From the NCBI GenBank assembly GCA_020635915.1, contig JACJYU010000001.1, positions 744,001 to 808,000 on the forward strand: DNA of 64,000 nucleotides, read 5' to 3'. The notes beneath the pieces are model-generated. The model searched no databases, was not told the DNA's origin, and worked only from the letters and a program-made list of their open reading frames with translations. Made by a program: the position numbers and the translations under genes. This stretch comes from Flammeovirgaceae bacterium. GTDB lineage: Bacteria > Bacteroidota > Bacteroidia > Cytophagales > Cyclobacteriaceae. Each line of letters opens with the position of its first letter. The first letter of the stretch is position 1. Positions 42,627 to 50,443 of the stretch are shown here, piece by piece.

Positions 42627-43946
42627 ATGGAACCTTCACGGCCGGTCAAGAAAATCGGGGTTTGGACCAGCACCTCCCTGGTGATTGGCAACATGATTGG
42701 CGCGGGCGTGTTCCTGATGCCATCCGCCCTTGCCAGCTACGGGGGCATTAGCCTTGTCGGCTGGGTTTTTTCCGCAGGCGGGGCCATATTTTTGGCGCTG
42801 CTGTTTGGAAAGCTGAGCAAAATGATGCCAACCGGTGATGGTGGCCCCTACGCCTACACCCGAAAGGGGTTTGGGGATTTTCCGGGGTTCCTGGTGGCCT
42901 GGGGGTACCTGATTTCCACTTTGGCCACCAATGCCACCATAGCCGTTTCGTTTGTGGGGGCAATGAGCCTGTTTTTCCCCGTATTGGGCACCAGCGCCCC
43001 GGCCGCAGTGGTGACGGCCCTGTCCAGTATCTGGCTGCTCACCTGGATCAATACGTTGGGCGTGCGCGCTGGGGGCAAAGTGCAGTTGATAACCACGTTG
43101 CTCAAACTGGCCCCGCTTTTTCTTATTGCCTTGGGTGGCCTCTTCTTTATTAAGCTGGAATATTTTCAACCTTTTAACCTGAGTGGGCTATCCAGCTTTG
43201 AAGCGGTGACCGCCACGGCCGCCATGACCTTGTTTGCTTTCCTGGGCGTGGAGTGCGCCACCATCCCTTCAGGGGCGGTGGAAGACCCGGAAAAAACCAT
43301 CCCCCGGGCCACCCTGATCGGAACGGTGATAACCACTGTGGTGTATATTTTTGGAACCTTCTCCGTGCTGGGTGCCGTGCCGCCTTCGGTGCTGCAAACT
43401 TCCCTTACCCCGTTTGCCGATGCGGCAGCGGTCATGTTTGGCGAAAGCTCAAAATACTGGGTAGGCGCAGGCGTGGCCATCTCGGCTTTTGGGGCTTTAA
43501 ATGGCTGGATACTGATCCAGGGCCAGGTTCCCTATGCGATTGCAAAGGACAAATTGTTCCCTTCCGTTTTTGCCAAAGAAAATAAAAAAGGGGCCCCCGC
43601 TATGGGCATAGTCATCTCCAGCTTGTTTGTCTCTTTGTTGGTGGGAATGAACTATACAAAAGGCCTCGTGGAACAGTTTGAATTCCTGGTGTTGCTTACC
43701 ACCACCACCATCCTGATCCCTTATTTGTTCTCGGCAGGTGCACTTGTTATTTTATATGCAGAAAGGAAAATATTTAACACCAAAGGGTGGGCCAACACCA
43801 TTTTTATAGGAACGGGCGCTTTTCTATTTTCCCTTTGGGCCGTGGCCGGCACCGGGCAGGAGTCTGTATTCTGGGGGTTCCTCCTGCTGCTTGCAGGCAT
43901 ACCGTTTTATATTTGGGTAACCATTAACAGGAACAAAAAAAATTGA
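42627..43946 (+). CDS. APC superfamily amino acid permease
   Basis: A 439-aa transporter with about twelve membrane segments. The N-terminal GNMIGAGVFLMPSALASYGG is the APC helix-1 motif with its unwound GxG substrate site. The start at 42627 gives a short cytosolic leader (MEPSRPVKKIGVWT), whereas earlier in-frame codons overlap the preceding lipoprotein gene. The stop overlaps the ATG of an arginine-deiminase-like gene by one base (TGATG), so the pair is coupled and the substrate is plausibly arginine or a related compound. The resemblance is to the arginine/agmatine antiporter subgroup, but the substrate is inferred. Confidence 0.88.
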   Translation: MEPSRPVKKIGVWTSTSLVIGNMIGAGVFLMPSALASYGGISLVGWVFSAGGAIFLALLFGKLSKMMPTGDGGPYAYTRKGFGDFPGFLVAWGYLISTLATNATIAVSFVGAMSLFFPVLGTSAPAAVVTALSSIWLLTWINTLGVRAGGKVQLITTLLKLAPLFLIALGGLFFIKLEYFQPFNLSGLSSFEAVTATAAMTLFAFLGVECATIPSGAVEDPEKTIPRATLIGTVITTVVYIFGTFSVLGAVPPSVLQTSLTPFADAAAVMFGESSKYWVGAGVAISAFGALNGWILIQGQVPYAIAKDKLFPSVFAKENKKGAPAMGIVISSLFVSLLVGMNYTKGLVEQFEFLVLLTTTTILIPYLFSAGALVILYAERKIFNTKGWANTIFIGTGAFLFSLWAVAGTGQESVFWGFLLLLAGIPFYIWVTINRNKKN

Positions 43947-44821
43947 TGTACACCTCACACTCGGAATTTGGAAAACTGAAATCCGTTTTTATCAAGGGGG
44001 CACGGGAAGCCTTTGTCAGTGACCAGCACCTTGAAAAAAACTGGAATGGGCTTAACTATTTGGCCAAGCCCGATTTCGCCAAGGCCACGGAAGAGTACCA
44101 AAAGTTTGAAGCCTTGCTCGCACAATCCGGTGCCGACATACACTACCTTCCGCAGGACGACAAGGTAAACATGGATTCCATTTATTGCAGGGACGCCTCC
44201 ATTGCCACCAACCACGGCATCATCCTTTGCAACATGGGCAAGCAGGGCCGCGCCCATGAGCCCCGTGCCGAAAAAGAGGCTTATGAAATGTACCAAATGA
44301 AAATCCTTGGCGGGATAAAGCCGCCCGGCACCCTGGAAGGTGGTGATGTGGCCTGGCTGGACGAACACACGCTGGCGGTAGGATTGACCTACCGCACCAA
44401 CGAGGAAGGCATCAACCAGTTGAAAAATTTACTTTTGCCCCATGGCATCACGGTCATGGTGGTGCCCCTGCCCCATTACAAAGGCCCTTCGGATGTATTC
44501 CACCTGATGTCCATATTAAGCCCTGTGGACCGTGACCTTGCGGTGGTGTATTCGCCCCTAATGCCCATTGCCTTCAGGAATGAGTTGCTGCACAGGGGCT
44601 TTCGGCTGGTGGAAGTCCCGGAAGAAGAATTTGAGACGATGGGCTGCAATGTGCTGGCAACGGCACCTGGAAAATGCCTGATCGTAAAAGGCAACCCTAA
44701 GACGGAAGCCTTATTGAAGCAGGCAGGGTGCGAGGTCATTGCCTACGAGGGCAGTGAAATAAGTGTAAAAGGAGGTGGTGGCCCCACCTGCCTTATCCGT
44801 CCCATACTCCGCTACCGGTAG
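43946..44821 (+). CDS. Arginine deiminase / dimethylargininase-like amidinohydrolase
   Basis: A 291-aa cytosolic enzyme of the guanidino-group-modifying superfamily. The nucleophilic Cys lies in KGGGGPTCLIRPI at the C-terminus, the catalytic His in GPSDVFHLMS, and the early acidic site in DSIYCRDASI and LEGGDVAW. The fold matches ADI/DDAH enzymes, which hydrolyse arginine or methylated arginine to citrulline. The choice between arginine and other guanidino substrates cannot be made. Coupled to the permease gene by a one-base overlap, suggesting uptake and hydrolysis of the same compound. It converges with the DUF547 gene. Confidence 0.85.
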   Translation: MYTSHSEFGKLKSVFIKGAREAFVSDQHLEKNWNGLNYLAKPDFAKATEEYQKFEALLAQSGADIHYLPQDDKVNMDSIYCRDASIATNHGIILCNMGKQGRAHEPRAEKEAYEMYQMKILGGIKPPGTLEGGDVAWLDEHTLAVGLTYRTNEEGINQLKNLLLPHGITVMVVPLPHYKGPSDVFHLMSILSPVDRDLAVVYSPLMPIAFRNELLHRGFRLVEVPEEEFETMGCNVLATAPGKCLIVKGNPKTEALLKQAGCEVIAYEGSEISVKGGGGPTCLIRPILRYR

Positions 44822-44823
44822 TT

Positions 44824-45564
44824 TCAGGGCCAATCGTTCAGGCCCCAATCATAGTCGAGGTAAGAGACCTGTGCCCCGGCCTTGATTTTCACAGGCGAGT
44901 ATTGGTTCAAAAAATCAATAAGGGTGCCGTTTTTGGTGAAGTCCCCACTGTACCATTTGAAGATACTGGAGATGGCGATCTTATCGGGCGAAATCTTGTT
45001 CCTAAAAGGATCGCTCAAAAATGACCGTGCCGCCCGGTTCAGTTGTCCGTCCAGCCTGGAGGGAACATACGCTTCGTTGAGCAACTTGGGGCAGGATTTC
45101 GATGCGCACACTATGGCAAAATGGATGCGGGGGTCATTGTACGCCCTTCTCAGCTTGGCATGCTCCACATTGTTCAGGTCGTAGGTATCGTCACCAATTT
45201 TTATAAACTGGATGTCCCATGCGGTATTGATTTTATACAGGCTGCCGCCCAGGTCTTTGATGCTCTTTACGGGGTAATTATCCATGATCAGCTTAATGGT
45301 AAAGGCATTGTACACGTTGATCCAAAAAGCCTTTGCCTCGTTGTCGCTCCAAGACTTGCCTGGCGGGTGGCTGGAAAGGTTGGCCAGGTATTGGTCAAAG
45401 GCCACGGAATCTTTAATAAAACCCTTATAATCCACACGGCCATCATCCAGGACATACCTTTTAAGCAATTTGTCAAAAGCATCGTGCGAGGGTGGGGCCT
45501 GGGCCAAGGCCACCACCGCCATCATCGACAGTCCCATGGAAAACATGATTTTAAATACTTTCAT
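44824..45564 (-). CDS. DUF547 secreted protein
   Basis: A 246-aa exported protein (signal MKVFKIMFSMGLSMMAVVALAQ). The DUF547 core is clear: KAFWINVYNAFTIKLIMDNYPVKSI, DLNNVEHAKLR, DPRIHFAIVCASKSCPKL and the late IDFLNQYSPV. The fold is peptidase-like (transglutaminase-type), but the catalytic role is unknown. It is divergent from the arsenosugar cluster, 167 bp away, sharing a promoter region; DUF547 genes are often seen next to arsS, so it may be part of that system. That link is inference. Confidence 0.88.
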   Translation of the reverse strand: MKVFKIMFSMGLSMMAVVALAQAPPSHDAFDKLLKRYVLDDGRVDYKGFIKDSVAFDQYLANLSSHPPGKSWSDNEAKAFWINVYNAFTIKLIMDNYPVKSIKDLGGSLYKINTAWDIQFIKIGDDTYDLNNVEHAKLRRAYNDPRIHFAIVCASKSCPKLLNEAYVPSRLDGQLNRAARSFLSDPFRNKISPDKIAISSIFKWYSGDFTKNGTLIDFLNQYSPVKIKAGAQVSYLDYDWGLNDWP

Positions 45565-45731
45565 CGTTCAAGGAAAATTTATGCAGTTTAGCCACCTTAA
45601 GGGCGGCCCATTGTCACCTACCTTACACACATACGGATTTTTATGGCCATGGGGATATTTTAAAAACCAGTTTGTGGCCGTGTTGCGTATATTGAAACAT
45701 AAATGGACCAAACCGGACAAAACACATTTTT

Positions 45732-46064
45732 ATGAAAACCTACTACAACCCCGAAGACCTGAAGAAGTTCGGCAACATTGGGGAATTTCAAAAGAACCTC
45801 GCGGATAAATTTTTTGATTATTATGGGGAGACCTTCAAAGACGGTGCCCTTACCGCCAGGGAAAAATCCCTGATTGCCCTGGCGGTGGCCCATGCCATTC
45901 AATGCCCTTATTGCATTGACGCCTACACGGTGGATACGATGGAAAAAGGATGCGATGAAGGACAAATGATGGAAGCCGTGCATGTGGCCGCGGCCATTAG
46001 GAGTGGCGCCTCCCTTGTGCACAGTGTGCAAATGATGAACAAGTACAAAGAGCTTTCAATGTGA
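45732..46064 (+). CDS. AhpD-like, arsenosugar-associated peroxidase-like protein
   Basis: A 110-aa carboxymuconolactone-decarboxylase/AhpD fold protein. The redox pair Cys58-Cys61 lies in AIQCPYCIDAYT, the AhpD motif CxxC, followed by AVHVAAAIRSGASLVHSVQM. This small form stands with ArsS in arsenosugar gene clusters and is named arsenosugar biosynthesis-associated peroxidase-like protein. Its stop overlaps the arsS start by one base. Peroxidase activity is by homology only. Confidence 0.88.
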   Translation: MKTYYNPEDLKKFGNIGEFQKNLADKFFDYYGETFKDGALTAREKSLIALAVAHAIQCPYCIDAYTVDTMEKGCDEGQMMEAVHVAAAIRSGASLVHSVQMMNKYKELSM

Positions 46065-47119
46065 TGGTCAAATCTTTAAAAGCCAGGAAGAGCGAATTGG
46101 CGGACGTAGGGTACGAACTCCAAATACTCAGCGAAAAAACGCCAACCGGTTTTGAGCCGGACGCGTTTGCCACCCGGCTGAGGGAAAACGGCCTGTACCC
46201 CCTGAAGCCTGTAAAAATCGACACGCTGCAAATCAACGTGGGCAAGATGTGCAACCAAACCTGCAAGCACTGCCATGTGGATGCCGGCCCCGACAGGAAG
46301 GAAATTATGACACGGGAGACCATGCAGCATTGCCTTGATGTGATAAAGGCAAACCGCTTTGCCACCATTGACCTCACGGGTGGCGCGCCCGAAATGAACC
46401 CCAACTTTAGGTGGTTTGTCGAATCGATAAGGGAGATTGACCAGGAAACAAACATTATCGTAAGGTGCAACCTGACGATAATCGTGTCGAACCCGGCTTA
46501 TTACGACCTCCCTGTTTTTTTTAAAAAGCACCGTGTGGAGGTGACCTCGTCCCTTCCCTACTTTACCGCCTTGCGCACCGATGCCCAACGTGGGGAGGGC
46601 GTATTTGAAAAATCCATCCGGGCCTTGCAGATGTTGAACGAGGTGGGCTACGGAAAAGAAGGCAGTGGGCTGGCCCTCAACCTTGTGTACAACCCCTCCG
46701 GGGCATTCCTGCCCGGCCCTCAGGAATCGTTGGAGCGGGAATTCAAAAAGAAATTAAAAGACCCCTACCAGATCGAATTCAACCACCTCTTTGCCATTAC
46801 CAACCTCCCCATCAGCCGGTTTTTGGATTACCTGCTGGCAAGTGGCAACTTTGAGGGCTATATGGAAAAATTGATTTCCGCGTACAATCCCGTTGCCGCT
46901 GAAGGCGTCATGTGCCGTAATACCATCTCAGTGGGGTGGGACGGTTGCCTGTACGATTGCGATTTCAATCAAATGTTGGAAATGAAGGTAGGCGTGCCCC
47001 GCCATCACATCTCCGGGTGGGATACCCAAATGCTCGCCAGCCGGGAAATAAAAATCAACCAGCATTGTTTTGGGTGCACGGCCGGTGCGGGGTCAAGTTG
47101 TGGCGGGGCCACAGCCTGA
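46064..47119 (+). CDS. arsS: Arsenosugar biosynthesis radical SAM protein
   Basis: A 351-aa radical SAM enzyme. The Fe-S site is CNQTCKHC (Cys63, Cys67, Cys70). It has the C-terminal Cys-rich signature CFGCTAGAGSSCGG, seen in ArsS proteins and replaced by selenocysteine in some relatives. ArsS is proposed to transfer a 5'-deoxyadenosyl group to dimethylarsenic compounds, the first dedicated step to arsenosugars. The ATG at 46064 overlaps the peroxidase stop (TGATG). A glycosyltransferase gene follows after 23 bp. No arsM for the preceding methylation is visible here. Confidence 0.9.
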   Translation: MVKSLKARKSELADVGYELQILSEKTPTGFEPDAFATRLRENGLYPLKPVKIDTLQINVGKMCNQTCKHCHVDAGPDRKEIMTRETMQHCLDVIKANRFATIDLTGGAPEMNPNFRWFVESIREIDQETNIIVRCNLTIIVSNPAYYDLPVFFKKHRVEVTSSLPYFTALRTDAQRGEGVFEKSIRALQMLNEVGYGKEGSGLALNLVYNPSGAFLPGPQESLEREFKKKLKDPYQIEFNHLFAITNLPISRFLDYLLASGNFEGYMEKLISAYNPVAAEGVMCRNTISVGWDGCLYDCDFNQMLEMKVGVPRHHISGWDTQMLASREIKINQHCFGCTAGAGSSCGGATA

Positions 47120-47142
47120 CGTGACGCTAAACTGCCATCCCG

Positions 47143-47835
47143 TTGAAGATCAGCGCTATCATACCTGCTTTTAACGAAGGGGAAAACATTGGCCCGCTCG
47201 TCACTTATATCCATCAGCACGGAAAAGACAGCATAAGTGAAGTCATTGTGGTGGATGGCCAGAGTGATGACCAAACGGTTTCCGTGGCCCAGCACTCTGG
47301 GGCAATGGTGTTTATTTCCCCCGTTCGGTCCCGGGCAGCCCAAATGAACCTGGGCGCCTCCCATGCCACAGGGGACATATTGTATTTTGTGCACGCAGAC
47401 GTGAAACCCATCGAAAGTTTTGCCTCGGACATCCACGATGCCATCCAATCGGGTTATCCTTCCGGTTGTTACCGTTATCGCTTTGATTCCTCAAGCCGGC
47501 TGCTCAAGGCCAATGCCTATTTCACCCGTTTTCGCGGTATCATGTGCAGGGGTGGCGACCAAACATTGTTCATTGAAAAAAAGCTGTTCCATTCCCTTCA
47601 AGGGTTTGATGAAAGCTTCGTTATCATGGAAGACTATGACTTCATTCAACGAATACGGAAAAGGAACCGGTTTATCATCATCCCAAAGTACATTACCGTT
47701 TCCGCCAGAAAATATAAATCCAATTCCTGGTTGCGCGTGCAGGTTGCCAACCTTGTTGTCTTTATTTTGTATTTTTTAAGATTGCCGTCAAAAAAAATGG
47801 CCACGCTTTACAAAAGAATGTTAAATTATGGCTGA
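47143..47835 (+). CDS. Family 2 glycosyltransferase, arsenosugar type (TIGR04283-like)
   Basis: A 230-aa GT-A enzyme with TTG start. SAIIPAFNEGENIGPLV opens the nucleotide-sugar domain, EVIVVDGQSDDQTV follows, and YFVHADV holds the metal-binding HxD that replaces DxD. The segment MCRGGDQTLFIEKKLF and later MEDYDFIQRIRKR complete the acceptor side. This short family is associated with arsenosugar clusters. It should act after ArsS, but the sugar is unknown. 23 bp after arsS and 14 bp before a VOC gene, so all four are likely cotranscribed. Confidence 0.85.
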   Translation: MKISAIIPAFNEGENIGPLVTYIHQHGKDSISEVIVVDGQSDDQTVSVAQHSGAMVFISPVRSRAAQMNLGASHATGDILYFVHADVKPIESFASDIHDAIQSGYPSGCYRYRFDSSSRLLKANAYFTRFRGIMCRGGDQTLFIEKKLFHSLQGFDESFVIMEDYDFIQRIRKRNRFIIIPKYITVSARKYKSNSWLRVQVANLVVFILYFLRLPSKKMATLYKRMLNYG

Positions 47836-47849
47836 AATAAAACAGGAAA

Positions 47850-48911
47850 ATGAAGTTGCCAATAATTGCAGGAATCCAACAAGTGGGGATTGGCGTGGCG
47901 GATGCCGAAGAAGCATGGGCTTGGTACCGCAAGCATTTTGACATGAGCATACCCATATTCAAGGACAAGGCCACCGCCTCCCTGATGACCCGGTACACCA
48001 ATGGGAAAGCGGAAGACCGGTTTGCCATACTGGCCATCAACGGGCAAGGTGGCGGGGGTTTTGAGATATGGCAATACACCTCGAAAGAACCCCAACCTCC
48101 AAGGGTGCGCCCATCGCTGGGCGATACCGGGGTGTACGCCATCAAGATAAAATCGCGGGACATCGGCAAATCGTTTTCCCATTTTGAAAGCCACGGCATC
48201 AAAACATCCGGGGGCATTCAAACCCGGCCGGACGGAAAAAAACATTTCTTTGTAAATGACCCTTACCACAACACTTTTCAGGTAACGGAAGGAAACAGTT
48301 GGCTGAAAAAAAACAATGCCCATTCCGGGGGGGTCGCAGGGTGCATGATTGGCGTCTCCAATATAGACCAGTCCCTTCCCTTATACCAATCCGTATTGGG
48401 CCATGGGGAAATTGCCTATGACCATACCGGTGTGTTTGATGATTTTTCCGGGCTGCCGGGGGAAAAGAAAAGGTACAGGAGGGTAGCGTTGAAAAGCAAC
48501 CCCGGAAGGAGCGGTGCCTTTAGCCGTTTGTTGGGCGATACCGAACTGGAACTTGTGGAAGCCCTTGACGAAAAGCCTAAGAAAATATTTGAAGACCGCT
48601 GCTGGGGGGACCTGGGCTTTATACATGTGTGCTTCGATGTGCACGGCATGGAGCAACTCGGGGCTTCCTGTGCCAAAAACAATTTTCCTTTTACCGTGGA
48701 CAGCAGCCATTCTTTCGACATGGGGAAGGCCGCAGGGCATTTCACCTATTGTGAAGACCCGGACGGCACCTTGATAGAATTCGTGGAAACGCATAAAATC
48801 CCAATCATGGAAAAATTAGGGTGGTACCTGAACGTGCGCAAAAGGGACCCTTCAAGGCCGCTTCCTGACTGGTTTTTTACCCTATTGGGATTGACCAAAG
48901 TAAAAAACTAG
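47850..48911 (+). CDS. Two-domain VOC (glyoxalase/dioxygenase-like) protein
   Basis: A 353-aa protein of two vicinal-oxygen-chelate domains. The first (residues about 5-150) begins QQVGIGVADAEEAWAWYRKHF; the second (about 160-320) begins GCMIGVSNIDQSLPLYQSVLG and contains FIHVCFDVHGM and a closing EDPDGTLIEFVE. The arrangement recalls 4-hydroxyphenylpyruvate dioxygenase and related enzymes with a metal held by His/His/Glu; here candidates are His in FIHVCFD and the Glu of LIEFVE. The gene directly follows the arsenosugar glycosyltransferase, so a function on an arsenic or sugar intermediate is possible. No member of known function was recognised. Confidence 0.8.
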   Translation: MKLPIIAGIQQVGIGVADAEEAWAWYRKHFDMSIPIFKDKATASLMTRYTNGKAEDRFAILAINGQGGGGFEIWQYTSKEPQPPRVRPSLGDTGVYAIKIKSRDIGKSFSHFESHGIKTSGGIQTRPDGKKHFFVNDPYHNTFQVTEGNSWLKKNNAHSGGVAGCMIGVSNIDQSLPLYQSVLGHGEIAYDHTGVFDDFSGLPGEKKRYRRVALKSNPGRSGAFSRLLGDTELELVEALDEKPKKIFEDRCWGDLGFIHVCFDVHGMEQLGASCAKNNFPFTVDSSHSFDMGKAAGHFTYCEDPDGTLIEFVETHKIPIMEKLGWYLNVRKRDPSRPLPDWFFTLLGLTKVKN

Positions 48912-49240
48912 TCCAAAACACGTCAACAAAGAGTTGTAAATCTACCCACCAAAGGGTGATGTAAGTAAAATAAAAACCACGCATCTTTAACGGTAAGGAG
49001 GCCTTTTGCTACACCTAAACCTATGTGAGGGGAAAGTGCCTTCCCGGGCGGCATTCCGGCAAAACCAGGATGCCGTTCTTCTTTTTTTAAGGCCACACCG
49101 GCAGCGGTGTTGGCCCCTTGTTGCAAACGTTGCTATCTTTGCCCCAACCAGGGCCAAAGGCCTGAACCGTCATTTTAAATTGCATTTGTGCCCAACGGCA
49201 TGATAATACTTGATAATAATAAAAATCAATTATTAAACAC
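48912..49240. other. 329-bp intergenic region before the 49241 gene
   Basis: Contains the plus-strand TATCTTTG at 49134-49141. No gene or terminator was recognised between the VOC stop and the next ATG. The last 45 bases are very AT-rich. Confidence 0.5.
49134..49141 (+). promoter_or_regulatory. Putative -7 element for the 49241 gene
   Basis: TATCTTTG matches TAnnTTTG; a TTG lies 21 bp upstream (49110-49112), an acceptable spacing. The leader to the ATG at 49241 would be about 95 nt. Confidence 0.35.
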
Positions 49241-49777
49241 ATGAAACAAATCATCATTTTCCTTTTGCCCTTTGTGTCCCTTACGGCCCATGCACAAGCC
49301 ACCGAATACGGGGATTTCAAGCTACAAGACCAGGAAATAATTTACCAGGCCATCTTTCAAAATGAAAAAGTAACCTACGCCAAGCTGGAAGAACAATACA
49401 AAAAGAACAAGCAGTTCTCCAACATCAAAGTAGGCGCAAACGAAATTACTTTTAACGTCAACGACCTTACGGTAGACTATTTGAAATTCCAGTTCAGCCA
49501 GGTGCAGACCCCCCTAATACTGCAAACGGGAAAATTTAGCGGGCAAGCTTCGGTGGCCATACGGGACGGCCGCTACCGGGTGACCTTTAGCAAAATCATG
49601 GTGACCGGTGAGATCGGGTACAAATCCATAAAAGAGAAAGAAGCTTTGACAGGATTGTGCAGTAAGAACAATGGCACACAACTTTCACAGGACTGGATGA
49701 AGCCCAACACGCTGGGGCTGCTGGGAAAAGCCTTTACGGATAATTTCGAACTAAAAGTAAAGGATGATGACTGGTGA
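49241..49777 (+). CDS. Secreted protein of unknown function (DUF4468-like)
   Basis: A 178-aa protein with a signal peptide (MKQIIIFLLPFVSLTAHA-Q). The mature part is a single alpha/beta domain of about 120 residues: QEIIYQAIFQNEKVTYAKLEEQY, then ITFNVNDL and a stretch of beta strands ending in GRYRVTFSKIMVTG. The pattern is reminiscent of DUF4468-type TBP-like folds in Bacteroidota, but this is not certain. The C-terminal tail is charged (LKVKDDDW). Converges with arfB at adjacent bases. Confidence 0.6.
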   Translation: MKQIIIFLLPFVSLTAHAQATEYGDFKLQDQEIIYQAIFQNEKVTYAKLEEQYKKNKQFSNIKVGANEITFNVNDLTVDYLKFQFSQVQTPLILQTGKFSGQASVAIRDGRYRVTFSKIMVTGEIGYKSIKEKEALTGLCSKNNGTQLSQDWMKPNTLGLLGKAFTDNFELKVKDDDW

Positions 49778-50194
49778 TCAATGCCCGGGCTTTTGACGCC
49801 ATTGTTTTTTTTCGGCATTTCGTTTCTTCCCCGTTATCCTTTTTTGGACGGATGCCTTCGTGGGCTTGGTAGGCTTCCTTTTCTTCTTGACCGTAAACGC
49901 CTTTTGAAGGAGGGCATCCAGCCGGGCAACCACCTTTTCCTTATTGGCCCGCTGCGACCTTGATTCCTGCTCCTGCAGGGCCAGCACGCCATTTTTTGAC
50001 ATCCTTCGCGAGAGCTTTACAACGATGGTTTCTTTTTGGCCATCGCTAAGTTGGTTGGAGCCGGCCACGTCCCATTTTAAAATAACCTTGCTGTTCACTT
50101 TGTTCACATGTTGGCCACCGGGGCCACCGCTTCGTGACGTCACGAATTCCAGCTCAGGAAGTATATCCTCAATATGCGGGGCGCGGACAGGCAT
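49778..50194 (-). CDS. arfB: Alternative ribosome-rescue factor ArfB
   Basis: A 138-aa peptidyl-tRNA hydrolase of the YaeJ/ICT1 type. The catalytic GGQ is in SRSGGPGGQHVNKVNSKV, followed by the family segment SQRANKEKVVARLDALL and a long basic tail (KKKRKPTKPTKASVQKRITGKKRNAEKK) that threads into the empty mRNA channel. It frees ribosomes stalled without a stop codon. The start ATG overlaps by one base the stop of a small upstream gene on the same strand (TGATG-type), so these are coupled. Confidence 0.95.
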   Translation of the reverse strand: MPVRAPHIEDILPELEFVTSRSGGPGGQHVNKVNSKVILKWDVAGSNQLSDGQKETIVVKLSRRMSKNGVLALQEQESRSQRANKEKVVARLDALLQKAFTVKKKRKPTKPTKASVQKRITGKKRNAEKKQWRQKPGH

Positions 50195-50403
50195 CAGGGA
50201 ACAAAGTAGGAACGCACCGTCTCATAGGGAAGGTTTACCTCCAAACATACCGGGGCATCATTGATGCTATGGTAGCTCAATTCCACCATGCATTTGCGGC
50301 CGTTCTGTGGATCGGGGAATACCCGTCCTATATTGGACACGTTCACCAATATTGGCTTTGCCTCCTCCCCGTCCTCTACTGGCAATTCAATAAACTTGAT
50401 CAT
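50194..50403 (-). CDS. Small protein of unknown function, coupled to arfB
   Basis: A 69-aa protein: MIKFIELPVEDGEEAKPILVNVSNIGRVFPDP, then VELSYHSINDAPVCLEVNLPYETVRSY. The start (MIxFIxL...ILVNVSNIGRV) and the closing V-x-x-PYE-x-V recall FlbD-like small beta proteins, but no flagellar genes exist here. The stop overlaps the arfB start, suggesting translational coupling. No function is known. Confidence 0.65.
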   Translation of the reverse strand: MIKFIELPVEDGEEAKPILVNVSNIGRVFPDPQNGRKCMVELSYHSINDAPVCLEVNLPYETVRSYFVP

Positions 50404-50443
50404 CTTAAATTATTTGTTTTGGCAAATATATGCCTTCCCCGTG

